A DNA stretch of 64,000 bases, taken from the NCBI GenBank assembly GCA_020025275.1, contig JAHHSI010000003.1, positions 72,094-136,093 on the forward strand, given 5' to 3'. Positions 34,090 to 42,522 of this stretch are shown in pieces. Positions within the stretch are counted from its first letter, which is position 1. Every line of letters starts with the position of its first letter. The notes under the pieces were generated by a model. The model saw nothing but the letters and a program-made list of their open reading frames with translations, did no database searches and was not told where the DNA came from. The translations under genes were made by a program, and so were the position numbers. This DNA comes from Oscillospiraceae bacterium. Lineage in GTDB: Bacteria; Bacillota; Clostridia; Oscillospirales; Oscillospiraceae.

Positions 34090-35814
34090 TTACTGAAGCG
34101 TGGCCACCCACTGGCTGTATTTTTCAATGTTTGCGTCACGGCTGGCGGCATCCGTGCCCATGGTCAGAATATAGATCTTGATCTTGGGCTCCGTGCCGGA
34201 GGGACGGGCCAGAATTACGGTCCCATCTGCCAGCTCAAAGCGCAGCACGTTGGAGCCGGAGAGCTCCATAGCGGACGTCTCGCCGCTGCGGCAGTCGATG
34301 ACGGTGCCGTCGGCATAGTCCTTACGGACCACCACGTCCACCCCGCTGATCTGCGTGGGCGGCTCTTCACGCAGCTTCTTCATCAGCTGTGCCATTTTCT
34401 CCAGACCGTCCAGTCCGGGCATCACCAGATTGTGGGTCTTTTCCCCGTACCAGCCGTATTTCTTGTAGAGTTCCTGGAGGGCGTCGTAGAGGGTCATCCC
34501 CTGTGCGGCATACCAGGCCGCCATCTCGGTGATGAGCAGGGAGGCAGTGACGGCGTCCTTGTCCCGGACGTAGTCACCCAGCATATAGCCGTAGGACTCC
34601 TCGTAGGCGAAAATGACTTTCCCTTCACCCTTGGCCTCCAGCGCATTCTTCTTCTCGGCCATGAACTTAAAGCCGGTAAAAGTGTCGTAGCAGGTCACAC
34701 CGTTGGCCTCGGCCACCTTACGGGCCATCTCGGTGGTGACGATGGTCTTGAGGAGCACGGGGTTGGCGGGCAGCTTGCCGGCGCGCTTCATAGCGCCGAT
34801 CAGGTAGTCGGCCAGCAGTACGCCGGTCTGGTTGCCGGTGACGGGGATGAACTCGCCGTCGGCGCTGCGGACCATAATGCCCACACGGTCGCTGTCGGGG
34901 TCGGTCCCCAGCAGGAAGTCGGCGCCGACCTTGTTGGCAAGATCAATGGCCAGATAGAAGCCCTCCGGATTTTCCGGGTTGGGGGAGACCACCGTGGGGA
35001 AGCTGCCGTCCAGCACCATCTGCTCGGGAACGCAGTGCAGGTGCTTGACACCCAGCGCGCGCAGCGCCTCCGGTACCAGCTTGTGTCCGCAGCCGTGGAA
35101 GGGGGTGTAGACCACGGAGAAGGTGTCGGCCACCTTGGCCATGGACTCGGTGTCGTTGATCATCGCCAGAACATTGGCCATGAAACGGCGGTCCGTCTCC
35201 TCGCCCAAGATCTCAATGAGGCCCTGGGCCACGGCATCGTCATAGTTCATGGTCTTGATGTCCTTGAAAATATCGATTTTCTCCAGACGCTGGGCGATGG
35301 CTGCGGCGTGCTGCGGAGGCAGCTGTGCGCCGTCGGCCCAGTAGACCTTATATCCGTTGTACTCCTTGGGGTTGTGGCTGGCGGTCACATTGATACCGGC
35401 CTGGCAGCCGTATTCACGGACGGCGAAGCTCAATTCAGGCGTGGGGCGCAGGCTCTCAAAGAGGCGGACGTGGATGCCGTTGGCAGCGCAGACCTCGGCG
35501 GCTGCACGGGCAAAGACGTCGCTGTTGTGGCGGCAGTCCATGCAGATGGCCACGCCTTTTTTCTTGGCCTCTTCGCCCTCGGCGCAGATGACCTCGGCAA
35601 AGCCCTGCGTAGCCCAGCGGATCACATAAATGTTCATCTGGTGCAGGCCCATCTTCATGGTGCCGCGCAGTCCGGCCGTGCCGAACTCCAGAGGACCGTA
35701 GAAACGGCTCTCGATTTCCTTTTCGTCGCCGGCGATGCTTGTCAGCTCGGCCAGCTCCTCCGGGGTCAATACGCCGCTATGCAGCCATTTTTCGTATTCC
35801 TGATGGTAAGACAT
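34090..35814 (-). CDS. Phosphoglucomutase/phosphomannomutase
   Basis: A 574-aa alpha-D-phosphohexomutase that interconverts hexose 1- and 6-phosphates. It has the phosphoserine loop TASHNPKEYNGYKVY near residue 143, the metal loop TDPDSDRVG near residue 305, the sugar-binding loop EESYGYML near residue 405 and the phosphate-binding RPSGTEPKIK near residue 540. Length and residues match the PgcA-like group of Bacillota. It is last in the leftward operon, 20 bases after DUF2007. Confidence 0.95.
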   Translation of the reverse strand: MSYHQEYEKWLHSGVLTPEELAELTSIAGDEKEIESRFYGPLEFGTAGLRGTMKMGLHQMNIYVIRWATQGFAEVICAEGEEAKKKGVAICMDCRHNSDVFARAAAEVCAANGIHVRLFESLRPTPELSFAVREYGCQAGINVTASHNPKEYNGYKVYWADGAQLPPQHAAAIAQRLEKIDIFKDIKTMNYDDAVAQGLIEILGEETDRRFMANVLAMINDTESMAKVADTFSVVYTPFHGCGHKLVPEALRALGVKHLHCVPEQMVLDGSFPTVVSPNPENPEGFYLAIDLANKVGADFLLGTDPDSDRVGIMVRSADGEFIPVTGNQTGVLLADYLIGAMKRAGKLPANPVLLKTIVTTEMARKVAEANGVTCYDTFTGFKFMAEKKNALEAKGEGKVIFAYEESYGYMLGDYVRDKDAVTASLLITEMAAWYAAQGMTLYDALQELYKKYGWYGEKTHNLVMPGLDGLEKMAQLMKKLREEPPTQISGVDVVVRKDYADGTVIDCRSGETSAMELSGSNVLRFELADGTVILARPSGTEPKIKIYILTMGTDAASRDANIEKYSQWVATLQ

Positions 35815-35834
35815 ATAGGTGTGCTCCTTTCCGA

Positions 35835-36140
35835 TTATTCTTCCGAATCGTCCATAGGGTCAGCGGCCAAAATGGCCTGAGCCTCCTCCAAAAGGGAGGC
35901 GGGAACATAGAGACTGACGCCGTAGCCGGAAAAGCCGTTGATCACCTTTCCGGCGCCGCCGTCCAGATCATAGTACTTAAAGCAGGGGATGCTGTAGGCA
36001 CCCAGCAGGGAGATGATCATATCTGCATCGGCCGCGGAGTCGAATGTCTGGCGCAGCAGTACGGCTTTTTCCTCCTGTCCTTGTGCGTCCAGCGGCCAAG
36101 CCGGAGTAGCGGAACCGTGTGCCCAGATACGTTTGTCCAT
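35835..36140 (-). CDS. DUF2007-type small protein
   Basis: A 101-aa protein with the DUF2007 pattern (VLLRQTFDSAADADMIISLL near residue 26, then GFSGYGVSLYVPASLLEEAQ near residue 68). DUF2007 proteins are annotated as putative signal-transducing and related to PII-like folds; function is unknown. It lies between rlmH (11 bases) and the phosphohexomutase (20 bases). Confidence 0.75.
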   Translation of the reverse strand: MDKRIWAHGSATPAWPLDAQGQEEKAVLLRQTFDSAADADMIISLLGAYSIPCFKYYDLDGGAGKVINGFSGYGVSLYVPASLLEEAQAILAADPMDDSEE

Positions 36141-36151
36141 AGAAAGCCCTC

Positions 36152-36634
36152 CTATTTATGGTATTTGGTACCGGCCTGGATCTGGTAGGCGCGGTAGATT
36201 TGCTCAAGAAGCATGATGCGGGCCATGTGGTGGGGGAAGGTCATGGGTGACATGGACAGCCGCCAGTCGGCCTGCGCCTTCAGCTGGGCGTCCAAGCCCA
36301 CGCTGCCGCCGATGAGGAAGGTGACCTGCGTTTTGCCGGAGACGGCAAAGTCCTGCAGCTTCTGGGCCAGTGCTTCGCTGGGGCAAGTCTTGCCCTCGAT
36401 GCACATGGCCACCACGGCGCCGCCGCGGGGAAGTTTTTCCCGAATGGCGCTGCCCTCGGTCTCCAAGGCCTTTTGGATCTCGGCCGGAGAAGGATTCTCC
36501 GGCAGTCGGTATTCCGGCAGTTCAATCACGTCCAGCTTACAAAAGCGCTGCAAGCGCTTGCAGTATTCCGCAGCGGCCTGGATATAGAATTTTTCCTTCA
36601 GCTTTCCCACACAGAGAACCGTTACTTTCTGCAT
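36152..36634 (-). CDS. rlmH: 23S rRNA (pseudouridine1915-N3)-methyltransferase RlmH
   Basis: A SPOUT-class methyltransferase acting on helix 69 of 23S rRNA. The 160-aa protein has the typical N terminus (VTVLCVGKLKEKFYIQAAAEY) and the SAM-binding knot (FLIGGSVGLDAQLKAQADWR, then LSMSPMTFPHHMARIMLLEQ). I start at 36634 (ATG with GGAGGGG upstream) rather than the GTG 6 bases earlier. The start overlaps the end of yycJ by 13 bases. YycJ-RlmH adjacency is common in Bacillota. Confidence 0.95.
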   Translation of the reverse strand: MQKVTVLCVGKLKEKFYIQAAAEYCKRLQRFCKLDVIELPEYRLPENPSPAEIQKALETEGSAIREKLPRGGAVVAMCIEGKTCPSEALAQKLQDFAVSGKTQVTFLIGGSVGLDAQLKAQADWRLSMSPMTFPHHMARIMLLEQIYRAYQIQAGTKYHK

Positions 36635-37419
36635 ACGCACCCCTCCGTCTGATAGGCCTCGCTCAACTCGCTGCGCGGAGCCACGGTAACACGCACATGG
36701 GACAGGTTCTCCGCCGCCATGTGCCGCTGCACCGTCTCCAGTGCCCGGGCCGGTGTGTTGTTCTCCCGGCTCAGATGGGCCAGAACGATCTGCCGGGTCC
36801 CGCAGTGGGCCATCTGTGCGGCGAAGTGAGCGGCATCTTCGTTGGAAAGATGCCCTTGTTCACCTAAGATCCGCTGTTTCAGGGGATAGGGGTAGGGCCC
36901 GGAGCGCAGCCATTCCGGATCGTGATTGCTCTCCAGAACCAGCAGCTCCACTCCCTCCAGTACCTCGGCGGCCCGCTGTGTCACATAGCCGGTATCCGTG
37001 AGGATGCCGATGCTGCCCGCTGCGCCGTCGATGCGGTAGTCCACGCTGCCGGGGGCGTCGTGGGAGGTGGGAAAGACCGTTACACGGCACTCGCCCAGTG
37101 CAAAAACGGCACTGCGCTCCACCGTACGCAGCAGCGGCGCAAGGCCGGCGACCCGCTGGCAGAGAGAGCGGGCGGTGTCGAAGCTGGCGTAGATGGGGAC
37201 GGTGTGGTGCTTGACCAGTGTCTTGAGGGCCGCCACATGATCCGAGTGAGAATGGGTCAGCAGGATGCCGCTGAGCTGATCGACGGTCAGCCCCAGCTGT
37301 GCCAGTGCGGTTTTGATCCGCCGCAGAGAGATGCCGGCATCCACCAGAAGGCGGGTCGTGCCGCAGCTCACCAGAAGACAGTTCCCCTCGGAGCCACTGG
37401 CCAGTGTATGTAGGGTCAT
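36622..37419 (-). CDS. yycJ: YycJ/WalJ-type metallo-beta-lactamase-fold hydrolase
   Basis: A 265-aa MBL-fold hydrolase. LASGSEGNCLLVSCGTTRLL at the N terminus and THSHSDHVAAL near residue 55, with SNHDPEWL and GHLSNEDAAHF later, match YycJ of the WalRK locus, thought to coordinate division and replication. Here no walR or walK is beside it. Start at 37419 (ATG after GAGGT), 3 bases inside a TTG alternative. Its end overlaps rlmH. Confidence 0.9.
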   Translation of the reverse strand: MTLHTLASGSEGNCLLVSCGTTRLLVDAGISLRRIKTALAQLGLTVDQLSGILLTHSHSDHVAALKTLVKHHTVPIYASFDTARSLCQRVAGLAPLLRTVERSAVFALGECRVTVFPTSHDAPGSVDYRIDGAAGSIGILTDTGYVTQRAAEVLEGVELLVLESNHDPEWLRSGPYPYPLKQRILGEQGHLSNEDAAHFAAQMAHCGTRQIVLAHLSRENNTPARALETVQRHMAAENLSHVRVTVAPRSELSEAYQTEGCVCRK

Positions 37420-37453
37420 CAATGGGTATACCTCGTTTCAAAGATAGAGAAAG

Positions 37454-37488
37454 CAGCGTTCGCCGGAGGGTGGGTCGGGCGAACGCTG
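37454..37488 (-). terminator. Probable terminator after murA
   Basis: CAGCGTTCGCC (37454-37464) pairs with GGCGAACGCTG (37478-37488). The minus-strand tail is only moderately T-rich. Confidence 0.65.
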
Positions 37489-37505
37489 TTGTAGGTGAAA
37501 AAATT

Positions 37506-38807
37506 TTATCCGATGTGGCCGGCGCACATTTCCTCATCCGGCACGTCGATCACCTGAATGTCGGCACCGACAGAGCGCAATTTGCCCACCAGATCCTCGT
37601 AGCCGCGCTCGATATACTGCACTTGGCTGATCTCTGTTGTCCCTTCGGCGGCCAGTGCTGCGACCACCAGAGCCGCACCTGCACGCAGATCACAGGCCTG
37701 AATGGGAGCGCCCACCAGACGATCCGCGCCCTCGATGACGGCCACGCGGCCGTCTACTTGGATCTTGGCCCCCAGCCGCTTGAGCTCGTCCACATAGCGG
37801 AAGCGATTGCTCCACACGGCCTCGGTCACAAGGCTGGTGCCCTGCGCCAACGTCATGACAGCTGCGATCTGGGGCTGCATATCGGTGGGGAAGCCGGGGT
37901 AGGGCTGGGTCTTGACATTGGCCCGCTGCAGCGGTTCGCTGCGGCGTACCAGCAGGGTGTCGTCCATCTCCTCGATATAGACGCCCATCTCCATAAGCTT
38001 GGCGGAGATGCAGTCCATATGCTTAGGGATAATGTTCTTGATAAGCAGCTGTCCGCCGGTGGCGGCCACAGCGGCCATGTAGGTGCCGGCCTCGATCTGG
38101 TCGGGGATAATGCCATAGGTGCCGCCGGCCAGCTTCTCCACGCCGCGGATGCGGATGGAATCCGTGCCGGCGCCCTTGATGTCAGCGCCCATGGAGTTGA
38201 GGAAGTTGGCCAGATCCACAATGTGGGGCTCCTTGGCGGCATTTTCGATGGTCGTGGTGCCCTCGGCCAGAACAGCGGCCATCATCACGTTCATCGTGGC
38301 GCCCACGGATACAACATCCATATAGATATTGGCGCCCACCAGACGCTCGCCCTTGGACTTGGCGTGGACAAAATTCCCCTCGGTGACTTCGGCACCCAGC
38401 GCCTTGAAGCCCTTGATGTGCTGATCGATGGGACGAACACCGAAGTTGCAGCCGCCGGGCATGGCCACGGTGGCCTCGCCGAAACGGCCCAGCAGGGCAC
38501 CGATGAGGTAGTAGGAGGCGCGGATCTTGCGGACCTGATCGAAGGTGGCCTTGGTGCTGTGGATGGCGTGGGAGTCGATCTCCACGGCGTGCTGGTTGAG
38601 GACACGCACCTTGGCACCCAAAGACTCCAGAATGGAGAAAAGCAGCGTTACATCACTGATCTGGGGAACGTTTTCAATTCGACATACGCCGTCGACCAGA
38701 AGAGCGGCAGGGACAATAGCAACGGCGGCATTCTTCGCACCGCTGATGGTGACTTCACCAAACAGGGGGCGGTTGCCGTGAACAATATACTGATTCAAAG
38801 TAGGCAC
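37506..38807 (-). CDS. murA: UDP-N-acetylglucosamine 1-carboxyvinyltransferase
   Basis: The first committed step of peptidoglycan synthesis: adds enolpyruvate from PEP to UDP-GlcNAc. The 433-aa protein has ISGAKNAAVAIVPAALLVDG near residue 21 and the active-site loop with cysteine replaced or not obvious; I read MPGGCNFGVRPIDQHIKGF near residue 118 (the Cys that fosfomycin attacks is the C of GGCNFG). The C terminus is typical (YIERGYEDLVGKLRSVGADI). A long AT-rich upstream region with three near-palindromes precedes it. Confidence 0.95.
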   Translation of the reverse strand: MPTLNQYIVHGNRPLFGEVTISGAKNAAVAIVPAALLVDGVCRIENVPQISDVTLLFSILESLGAKVRVLNQHAVEIDSHAIHSTKATFDQVRKIRASYYLIGALLGRFGEATVAMPGGCNFGVRPIDQHIKGFKALGAEVTEGNFVHAKSKGERLVGANIYMDVVSVGATMNVMMAAVLAEGTTTIENAAKEPHIVDLANFLNSMGADIKGAGTDSIRIRGVEKLAGGTYGIIPDQIEAGTYMAAVAATGGQLLIKNIIPKHMDCISAKLMEMGVYIEEMDDTLLVRRSEPLQRANVKTQPYPGFPTDMQPQIAAVMTLAQGTSLVTEAVWSNRFRYVDELKRLGAKIQVDGRVAVIEGADRLVGAPIQACDLRAGAALVVAALAAEGTTEISQVQYIERGYEDLVGKLRSVGADIQVIDVPDEEMCAGHIG

Positions 38808-38860
38808 CCTTTCTTAGGTTATAAGTATCGCCGGGATTATTTTACCCGCGTGTCGGAAGC

Positions 38861-38983
38861 TTCATACGAAAAAGAACTGGGAATTCACGGAGGATCTTCC
38901 CGGAAAGAGGCTGTCACGGTAAAAATTCCAAGACAAACACGGCAGATTCATACGAAGCAGTGTTGATTTCGTGTTCATACGAA
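38861..38983. repeat. Three copies of a 10-bp near-palindrome upstream of murA
   Basis: TTCATACGAA occurs at 38861-38870, 38947-38956 and 38974-38983 (near-palindrome of form TTCRTAYGAA). The copy at 38974 lies just after the -10 element of the murA promoter, over the expected transcription start. This is the layout of a repressor operator (inference). Confidence 0.7.
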
Positions 38984-38986
38984 GTC

Positions 38987-39014
38987 AGTATACCATAAAT
39001 TTTTCTAAAATCAA
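38987..39014 (-). promoter_or_regulatory. Probable promoter of murA
   Basis: Leftward TTGATT, 16-bp spacer, TATACT (complement of 38987-38992) with TGG in front. The leader before the ATG is about 170 bases and contains the three repeats. Confidence 0.65.
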
Positions 39015-39017
39015 TTC

Positions 39018-39752
39018 TTAGCTTCCATTCTTTGCAAAAAAAGTTGGGTTTTGAAGAAAAAGGGGAAGGCGGACAGTGCCGCAGGCAGTCCATCGGAAAT
39101 GACCGGTCACTGGATGGCGGCTCATTTGGTTGCGCTCCACCGCCTCCTCCCACGGGTTGCCGTGGTGGATGAGGAAGGGGATGCCGCTGCGGTTGCGGCG
39201 GTCGGAGCAGAGACCGATGTGTTCCCGGTCACCGAAAATGACAATGTCGCCGGGCTGCCAGGCCGCAGGATCATCGAACTCGTTGCTCAGGAGTCGGGCG
39301 TGGCGGCGGAAGAATGTATCCAGTGTGCGGACACGGCGGAAATCAATGTTGCCGTCGGGCACGGGGATAAAGGGGTAGGCCTCCGGATGCTGACGAATAT
39401 CATCGTCAACCAGTGCCTTGAGATCATAGCCTGCTGCGGCAAAGGCCTGCCAGATCACATCTGTGCAGACACCGCAGCCGTCATCGGGATAGCCGCCGGC
39501 GTAGTAGCGGCTCTTGTAGTGCGGGTCGGTGGCAATGTAGGCACGGGCTCCCAGAACAAGATCGGTGCTGTCATCCAGCCCGTCACCATCCTCGTCATGG
39601 CCGCTGTGCACTTCGATGATTCCCAGTTCTTCGGCGGTGTAGGGATGTTCCCGCCACAGAAAGAGGGCAGAGAGTACCAGCAGGGAGAACAGCAGGAGCC
39701 ATAGAAACAGTGCCCGGAAACGAAGCCTGTGGCGTAGGTTCAAAGAAGTCAT
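39018..39752 (-). CDS. DUF1287 protein, membrane-anchored
   Basis: A 244-aa protein of the DUF1287 family, which resembles NlpC/P60-type hydrolases. One N-terminal membrane segment (residues 12-33, FLWLLLFSLLVLSALFL) places the rest outside. The motif GCGVCTDVIWQAF near residue 95 holds the likely catalytic Cys, and HIGLCSD and HHGNPWEE hold the likely His residues. Start at 39752 follows AGGCGG. Its substrate is unknown; cell-wall turnover is plausible. Confidence 0.82.
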   Translation of the reverse strand: MTSLNLRHRLRFRALFLWLLLFSLLVLSALFLWREHPYTAEELGIIEVHSGHDEDGDGLDDSTDLVLGARAYIATDPHYKSRYYAGGYPDDGCGVCTDVIWQAFAAAGYDLKALVDDDIRQHPEAYPFIPVPDGNIDFRRVRTLDTFFRRHARLLSNEFDDPAAWQPGDIVIFGDREHIGLCSDRRNRSGIPFLIHHGNPWEEAVERNQMSRHPVTGHFRWTACGTVRLPLFLQNPTFFAKNGS

Positions 39753-40033
39753 AGAAAACCGCCTTTCTGCTTGATTCGGTAGGAGACAGGTGATCATATC
39801 AGGACCGGCAAAGTTTGTGGAAGAGGAAAGAAGTGCGCCGGGGCGCGTGCGCTTCGCTGGTACAGCCGACCTTTTGCCGGCGGTTCAATTCTGTGGGGCA
39901 GCCTGAAACAAACGTCACTGGAAGTCCGGCGCGGCGGTGGGGATACGAAGGGCGGCGATGTAATGGCGATCATGGATGAGAGCGGAGAAAAACGTGCCGA
40001 TGGAGCGGCTGTGGCGTTCCGGTGCACACCCTT

Positions 40034-40696
40034 TCATACGTGCAGAAAGCGGAAGCTGCTGCGATAAAATTCGATGAAGCCCTCCTGCTGCAGCTGGCTC
40101 AGTTCACGGGACAGGGCGCTGCGATTGGCCCCCAGAAAATCGGCCATCTCGCTGCGGGAAAAGGGAACGGTGAAGTAGTCCTGACCTGCGTCCCTGCGGC
40201 AGTCCTGCAAAAACAAGAGGATGCGCCGCCGCAGCCGCGGCTCGGATAAATATTGCAGCCGCCGCCGCAGTTGAAAGAACTTCTTGGCCCCCTCGGCATA
40301 GAGGTTGTGGCGCAGCTGAATGTGGCACGGACAGCCCCGCCCGCAGTCGGAGAGGATGGCGTCCATGGGGAGAAAGAGCACCTGTGCGCCGTCGGACGTC
40401 TGCAGCGTGACGGGGCTGGGCTGCTGGGTGCCCATGAGTAGATCGCCGAACACACTGCCCGGCTTGTGCCGTGTAACCAGCTGCATGGAGCCGTCTGGCT
40501 GATATTGGACCGCATCCACCGTGCCGGCAAGAACGATGCCGGCCTGGGCCACGGTGTCTCCGGTCTGCCAGAGAATGGCCCCCCGGCCAAAGGTTCGGAG
40601 CGGTGCGCCCAGACACAGAAGCAGCCGGCGGATCTCTGCCTCACAAATCCCGTCAAACAGGGGAGCGTTTTTCAAAAGGGTGAGATACTCTTCCAT
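40034..40696 (-). CDS. Crp/Fnr-family transcriptional regulator
   Basis: A 220-aa regulator with an N-terminal cyclic-nucleotide-binding fold (AILWQTGDTVAQAGIVLAGT near residue 40, then PGSVFGDLLMG) and a C-terminal winged HTH (FSRSEMADFLGANRSALSRE, then LSQLQQEGFIEF). The cysteine group SDCGRGCPCH near residue 115 is in the domain linker; whether it binds a cofactor is not known. I start at 40696 (MEEYLTLLK); the longer upstream reading crosses the divergent promoter. It is divergent from the ECF S-component gene. Confidence 0.9.
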   Translation of the reverse strand: MEEYLTLLKNAPLFDGICEAEIRRLLLCLGAPLRTFGRGAILWQTGDTVAQAGIVLAGTVDAVQYQPDGSMQLVTRHKPGSVFGDLLMGTQQPSPVTLQTSDGAQVLFLPMDAILSDCGRGCPCHIQLRHNLYAEGAKKFFQLRRRLQYLSEPRLRRRILLFLQDCRRDAGQDYFTVPFSRSEMADFLGANRSALSRELSQLQQEGFIEFYRSSFRFLHV

Positions 40697-40711
40697 AGTT
40701 TTCCTCGCTTG

Positions 40712-40725
40712 GTTGCAGATGCAAC
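40712..40725. promoter_or_regulatory. Candidate Crp/Fnr operator
   Basis: GTTGCAGATGCAAC, a 14-bp palindrome with 6-bp arms, lies between the Crp/Fnr gene and the divergent ECF S-component gene, 16 bases before the regulator's start codon. The size matches a Crp/Fnr site; the sequence is not the classical TTGAT-N4-ATCAA. Confidence 0.45.
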
Positions 40726-40742
40726 GATGTTTTTCGGAAAAT

Positions 40743-40771
40743 ATGATACTATGAACTCTATAAAAAAACAA
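40743..40771 (-). promoter_or_regulatory. Promoter of the Crp/Fnr gene
   Basis: Leftward TTGTTT (complement of 40766-40771), 17-bp spacer, TATCAT (complement of 40743-40748). Confidence 0.6.
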
Positions 40772-40790
40772 CACAAAGGATGAGAGAAAG

Positions 40791-41312
40791 ATGAATAAGA
40801 AAGTGTTATGGATCACGGAAACGGCGGTCATGATCGCCGTACTGATTGCGCTGCAGGTGCTCACCAAACCCATGGGGCAGCTGGTAACCGGCTCGTGCGT
40901 CAATCTGGTGCTGGGCGTGGCAGCCATTGCCGGCGGACTGTGGTGCGGCGTGACGGTGGCGGTGCTGAGCCCCTTCTTTGCCTTTTTGCTGCAGATTGGC
41001 CCGGCGCTGTTTCCCATCGTGCCTATGATCGCCGTTGGCAACGCCGTTTTGGTAGTGGTACTCTACTTCGTGGTGGGAAAGAAGCCGCTGGGTGTCATGA
41101 GCTATGTTTCGGCGGTGGCCGCAGCGGCGGCAAAATTTGTAACGCTGTGGCTGCTGATCGTGAAGCTGGTGCTGCCGATGTTGGGACTTCCGGAACAGAA
41201 GCTGGCCGTGATGTCGGCGATGTTCACATGGCCGCAGTTGGTAACGGCACTTATCGGCGGCGTGATCGCGGTCACCATTGCTCCCGTGATCCGCAAGGCC
41301 CTGCAGAAATAA
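40791..41312 (+). CDS. ECF transporter S component
   Basis: A 173-aa membrane protein with about six helices and the S-component N terminus (VLWITETAVMIAVLIALQVL), the LVTGSCVNLVLGVAAIAGGL segment and a basic C-terminal end. S components capture vitamins or metals and share an ATPase module. The substrate cannot be read. No ECF ATPase or T component is nearby, so it probably uses an unlinked module. It is divergent from the Crp/Fnr gene and ends at a strong terminator. Confidence 0.83.
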   Translation: MNKKVLWITETAVMIAVLIALQVLTKPMGQLVTGSCVNLVLGVAAIAGGLWCGVTVAVLSPFFAFLLQIGPALFPIVPMIAVGNAVLVVVLYFVVGKKPLGVMSYVSAVAAAAAKFVTLWLLIVKLVLPMLGLPEQKLAVMSAMFTWPQLVTALIGGVIAVTIAPVIRKALQK

Positions 41313-41327
41313 GATCGATCAACAAAG

Positions 41328-41361
41328 AAAAGGAGACGTTCGGTTGAACGTCTCCTTTTTT
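41328..41361. terminator. Bidirectional terminator
   Basis: A 14-bp stem (41328-41341 with 41346-41359), loop GGTT, T run to 41361. The A-run on the left lets it end the convergent PsiE-like gene as well. Confidence 0.88.
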
Positions 41362-41374
41362 GGCAAAGAGTAAC

Positions 41375-41800
41375 TTATGGATGTTCCTTGTTGTCGGAGC
41401 CTTCCGAGAAAAAGGCGGAAACCTCTTTGTGCAGATCCTTCCTCTGGAAAAGGAAGCGGCGAATGGCAAACATACCGGCCAGGGCAGCGACACTGACGAT
41501 GATGGTTATGGAGTCATCGTGGGCGAGGATGATGTTTCGGGCGATGGCCACCGTGACGACCTCCATCAGATTTCCGGGGGTCAGATCGATCAGCATCCGC
41601 ACGAACTCCAGCCCCACGACGATGCTGAGGATGTTTTGTAAAAAGAGGTCGCTGGAGGGGAAATAGCTGGGATCGACGATGACGCGGTAGGCCTCTGTTC
41701 CCAGATTGCCCACAAGAACGACGATGGTCAATGTGGCCAGCAGAATTTCAATGATGGAAAGCAGCTTTTGAAAGAATTTCTCGATCAGGGGATGGCGCAT
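41375..41800 (-). CDS. PsiE-like membrane protein
   Basis: A 141-aa membrane protein with about four helices (LLSIIEILLATLTIVVLVGN, the IVVGLEFVRMLIDLTPGN segment, and IARNIILAHDDSITIIVSVA). This matches the phosphate-starvation-inducible PsiE family, whose biochemical function is unknown. I start at 41800 (MRHPLIEK) because GGAGGT lies upstream. A separate promoter lies at 41881-41909, and the leader is about 75 bases. Confidence 0.75.
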   Translation of the reverse strand: MRHPLIEKFFQKLLSIIEILLATLTIVVLVGNLGTEAYRVIVDPSYFPSSDLFLQNILSIVVGLEFVRMLIDLTPGNLMEVVTVAIARNIILAHDDSITIIVSVAALAGMFAIRRFLFQRKDLHKEVSAFFSEGSDNKEHP

Positions 41801-41880
41801 ACGGTGACCTCCAAATAGTGACAAGATGTTGTATTAAGCGTGGGCACGGAGCCTTTTAGCAAGGCGAACCGTAGATTCTC

Positions 41881-41909
41881 ATCATATCATCAGCTGACAG
41901 ATACGTCAA
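41881..41909 (-). promoter_or_regulatory. Promoter of the PsiE-like gene
   Basis: Leftward TTGACG (complement of 41904-41909), 17-bp spacer, TATGAT (complement of 41881-41886). Confidence 0.75.
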
Positions 41910-42015
41910 CAAAAAGTGCATCTGTCGCGCAGAATCGACCAAAAAAACGATCATACGATAAAAGGGTGCCGTCCATGCCGCTGCACCGAGAGCCGAGGGC
42001 GGCAGCTCCTCTGCG

Positions 42016-42273
42016 TTACTTTTTTTGGAGAAAGGCCTGATGGGCGGTATCCAGCCATGTTCTCAGAGCCTCGACGCCCTCCTCGTCCCACGAGAAGTCT
42101 TTTTCCACCACGTCGGTGGCCGCTTCGTAGCAGTAGACGGTATAGTAGGCGGCGTGGAGGAGCTTGTTCTCCTTATCGGTGGCAAAGCGGTAGCGAAAAT
42201 CACCGATACTGCCGGTATAGACAAACGCCCGGTTGAACCAGCGGGGCGTGAGCTGTGAAAACTGTGGGTGCAT
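42016..42273 (-). CDS. Small protein of unknown function
   Basis: An 85-aa protein, MHPQFSQLTPRWFNRAFVY then TGSIGDFRYRFATDKENKLL, with a hydrophobic, aromatic composition and an acidic centre (DVVEKDFSWDEEG). No named family recognised. A perfect AAAGGAGGA site lies 5-6 bases before the ATG at 42273, and a promoter is visible upstream, so I believe it is expressed. Confidence 0.75.
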   Translation of the reverse strand: MHPQFSQLTPRWFNRAFVYTGSIGDFRYRFATDKENKLLHAAYYTVYCYEAATDVVEKDFSWDEEGVEALRTWLDTAHQAFLQKK

Positions 42274-42301
42274 AAGAATCCTCCTTTGATCAGTTGCTAT
42301 C

Positions 42302-42330
42302 ATCATACCATAGGGGGAGTGCGGTTGCAA
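42302..42330 (-). promoter_or_regulatory. Promoter of the 85-aa protein gene
   Basis: Leftward TTGCAA (complement of 42325-42330), 17-bp spacer, TATGAT (complement of 42302-42307). Confidence 0.75.
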
Positions 42331-42341
42331 GGGCGGGTGGT

Positions 42342-42369
42342 TTGCAAAGCGGGGAAGATATGGTATACT
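42342..42369 (+). promoter_or_regulatory. pfkA promoter, upstream of two
   Basis: TTGCAA at 42342-42347, 16-bp spacer, TATACT at 42364-42369 with TGG before it. Confidence 0.65.
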
Positions 42370-42444
42370 GTTCTTCAATCACCACAGGAGACGGGAGATC
42401 GACGAAGAAGAGGAAAAGATTCTCCTTTTTGCGGCGGATAATCC

Positions 42445-42473
42445 TTGCCTGCGGCAGTCCTTTGTGGTATATA
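42445..42473 (+). promoter_or_regulatory. pfkA promoter, downstream of two
   Basis: TTGCCT at 42445-42450, 17-bp spacer, TATATA at 42468-42473 with TGTGG before it. Together with the promoter at 42342 it gives pfkA long and short leaders. Confidence 0.6.
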
Positions 42474-42522
42474 TAACGAGAAAGACCAAGACCGGCATGA
42501 CCGGAAAAGAGAGGTTTGCACT

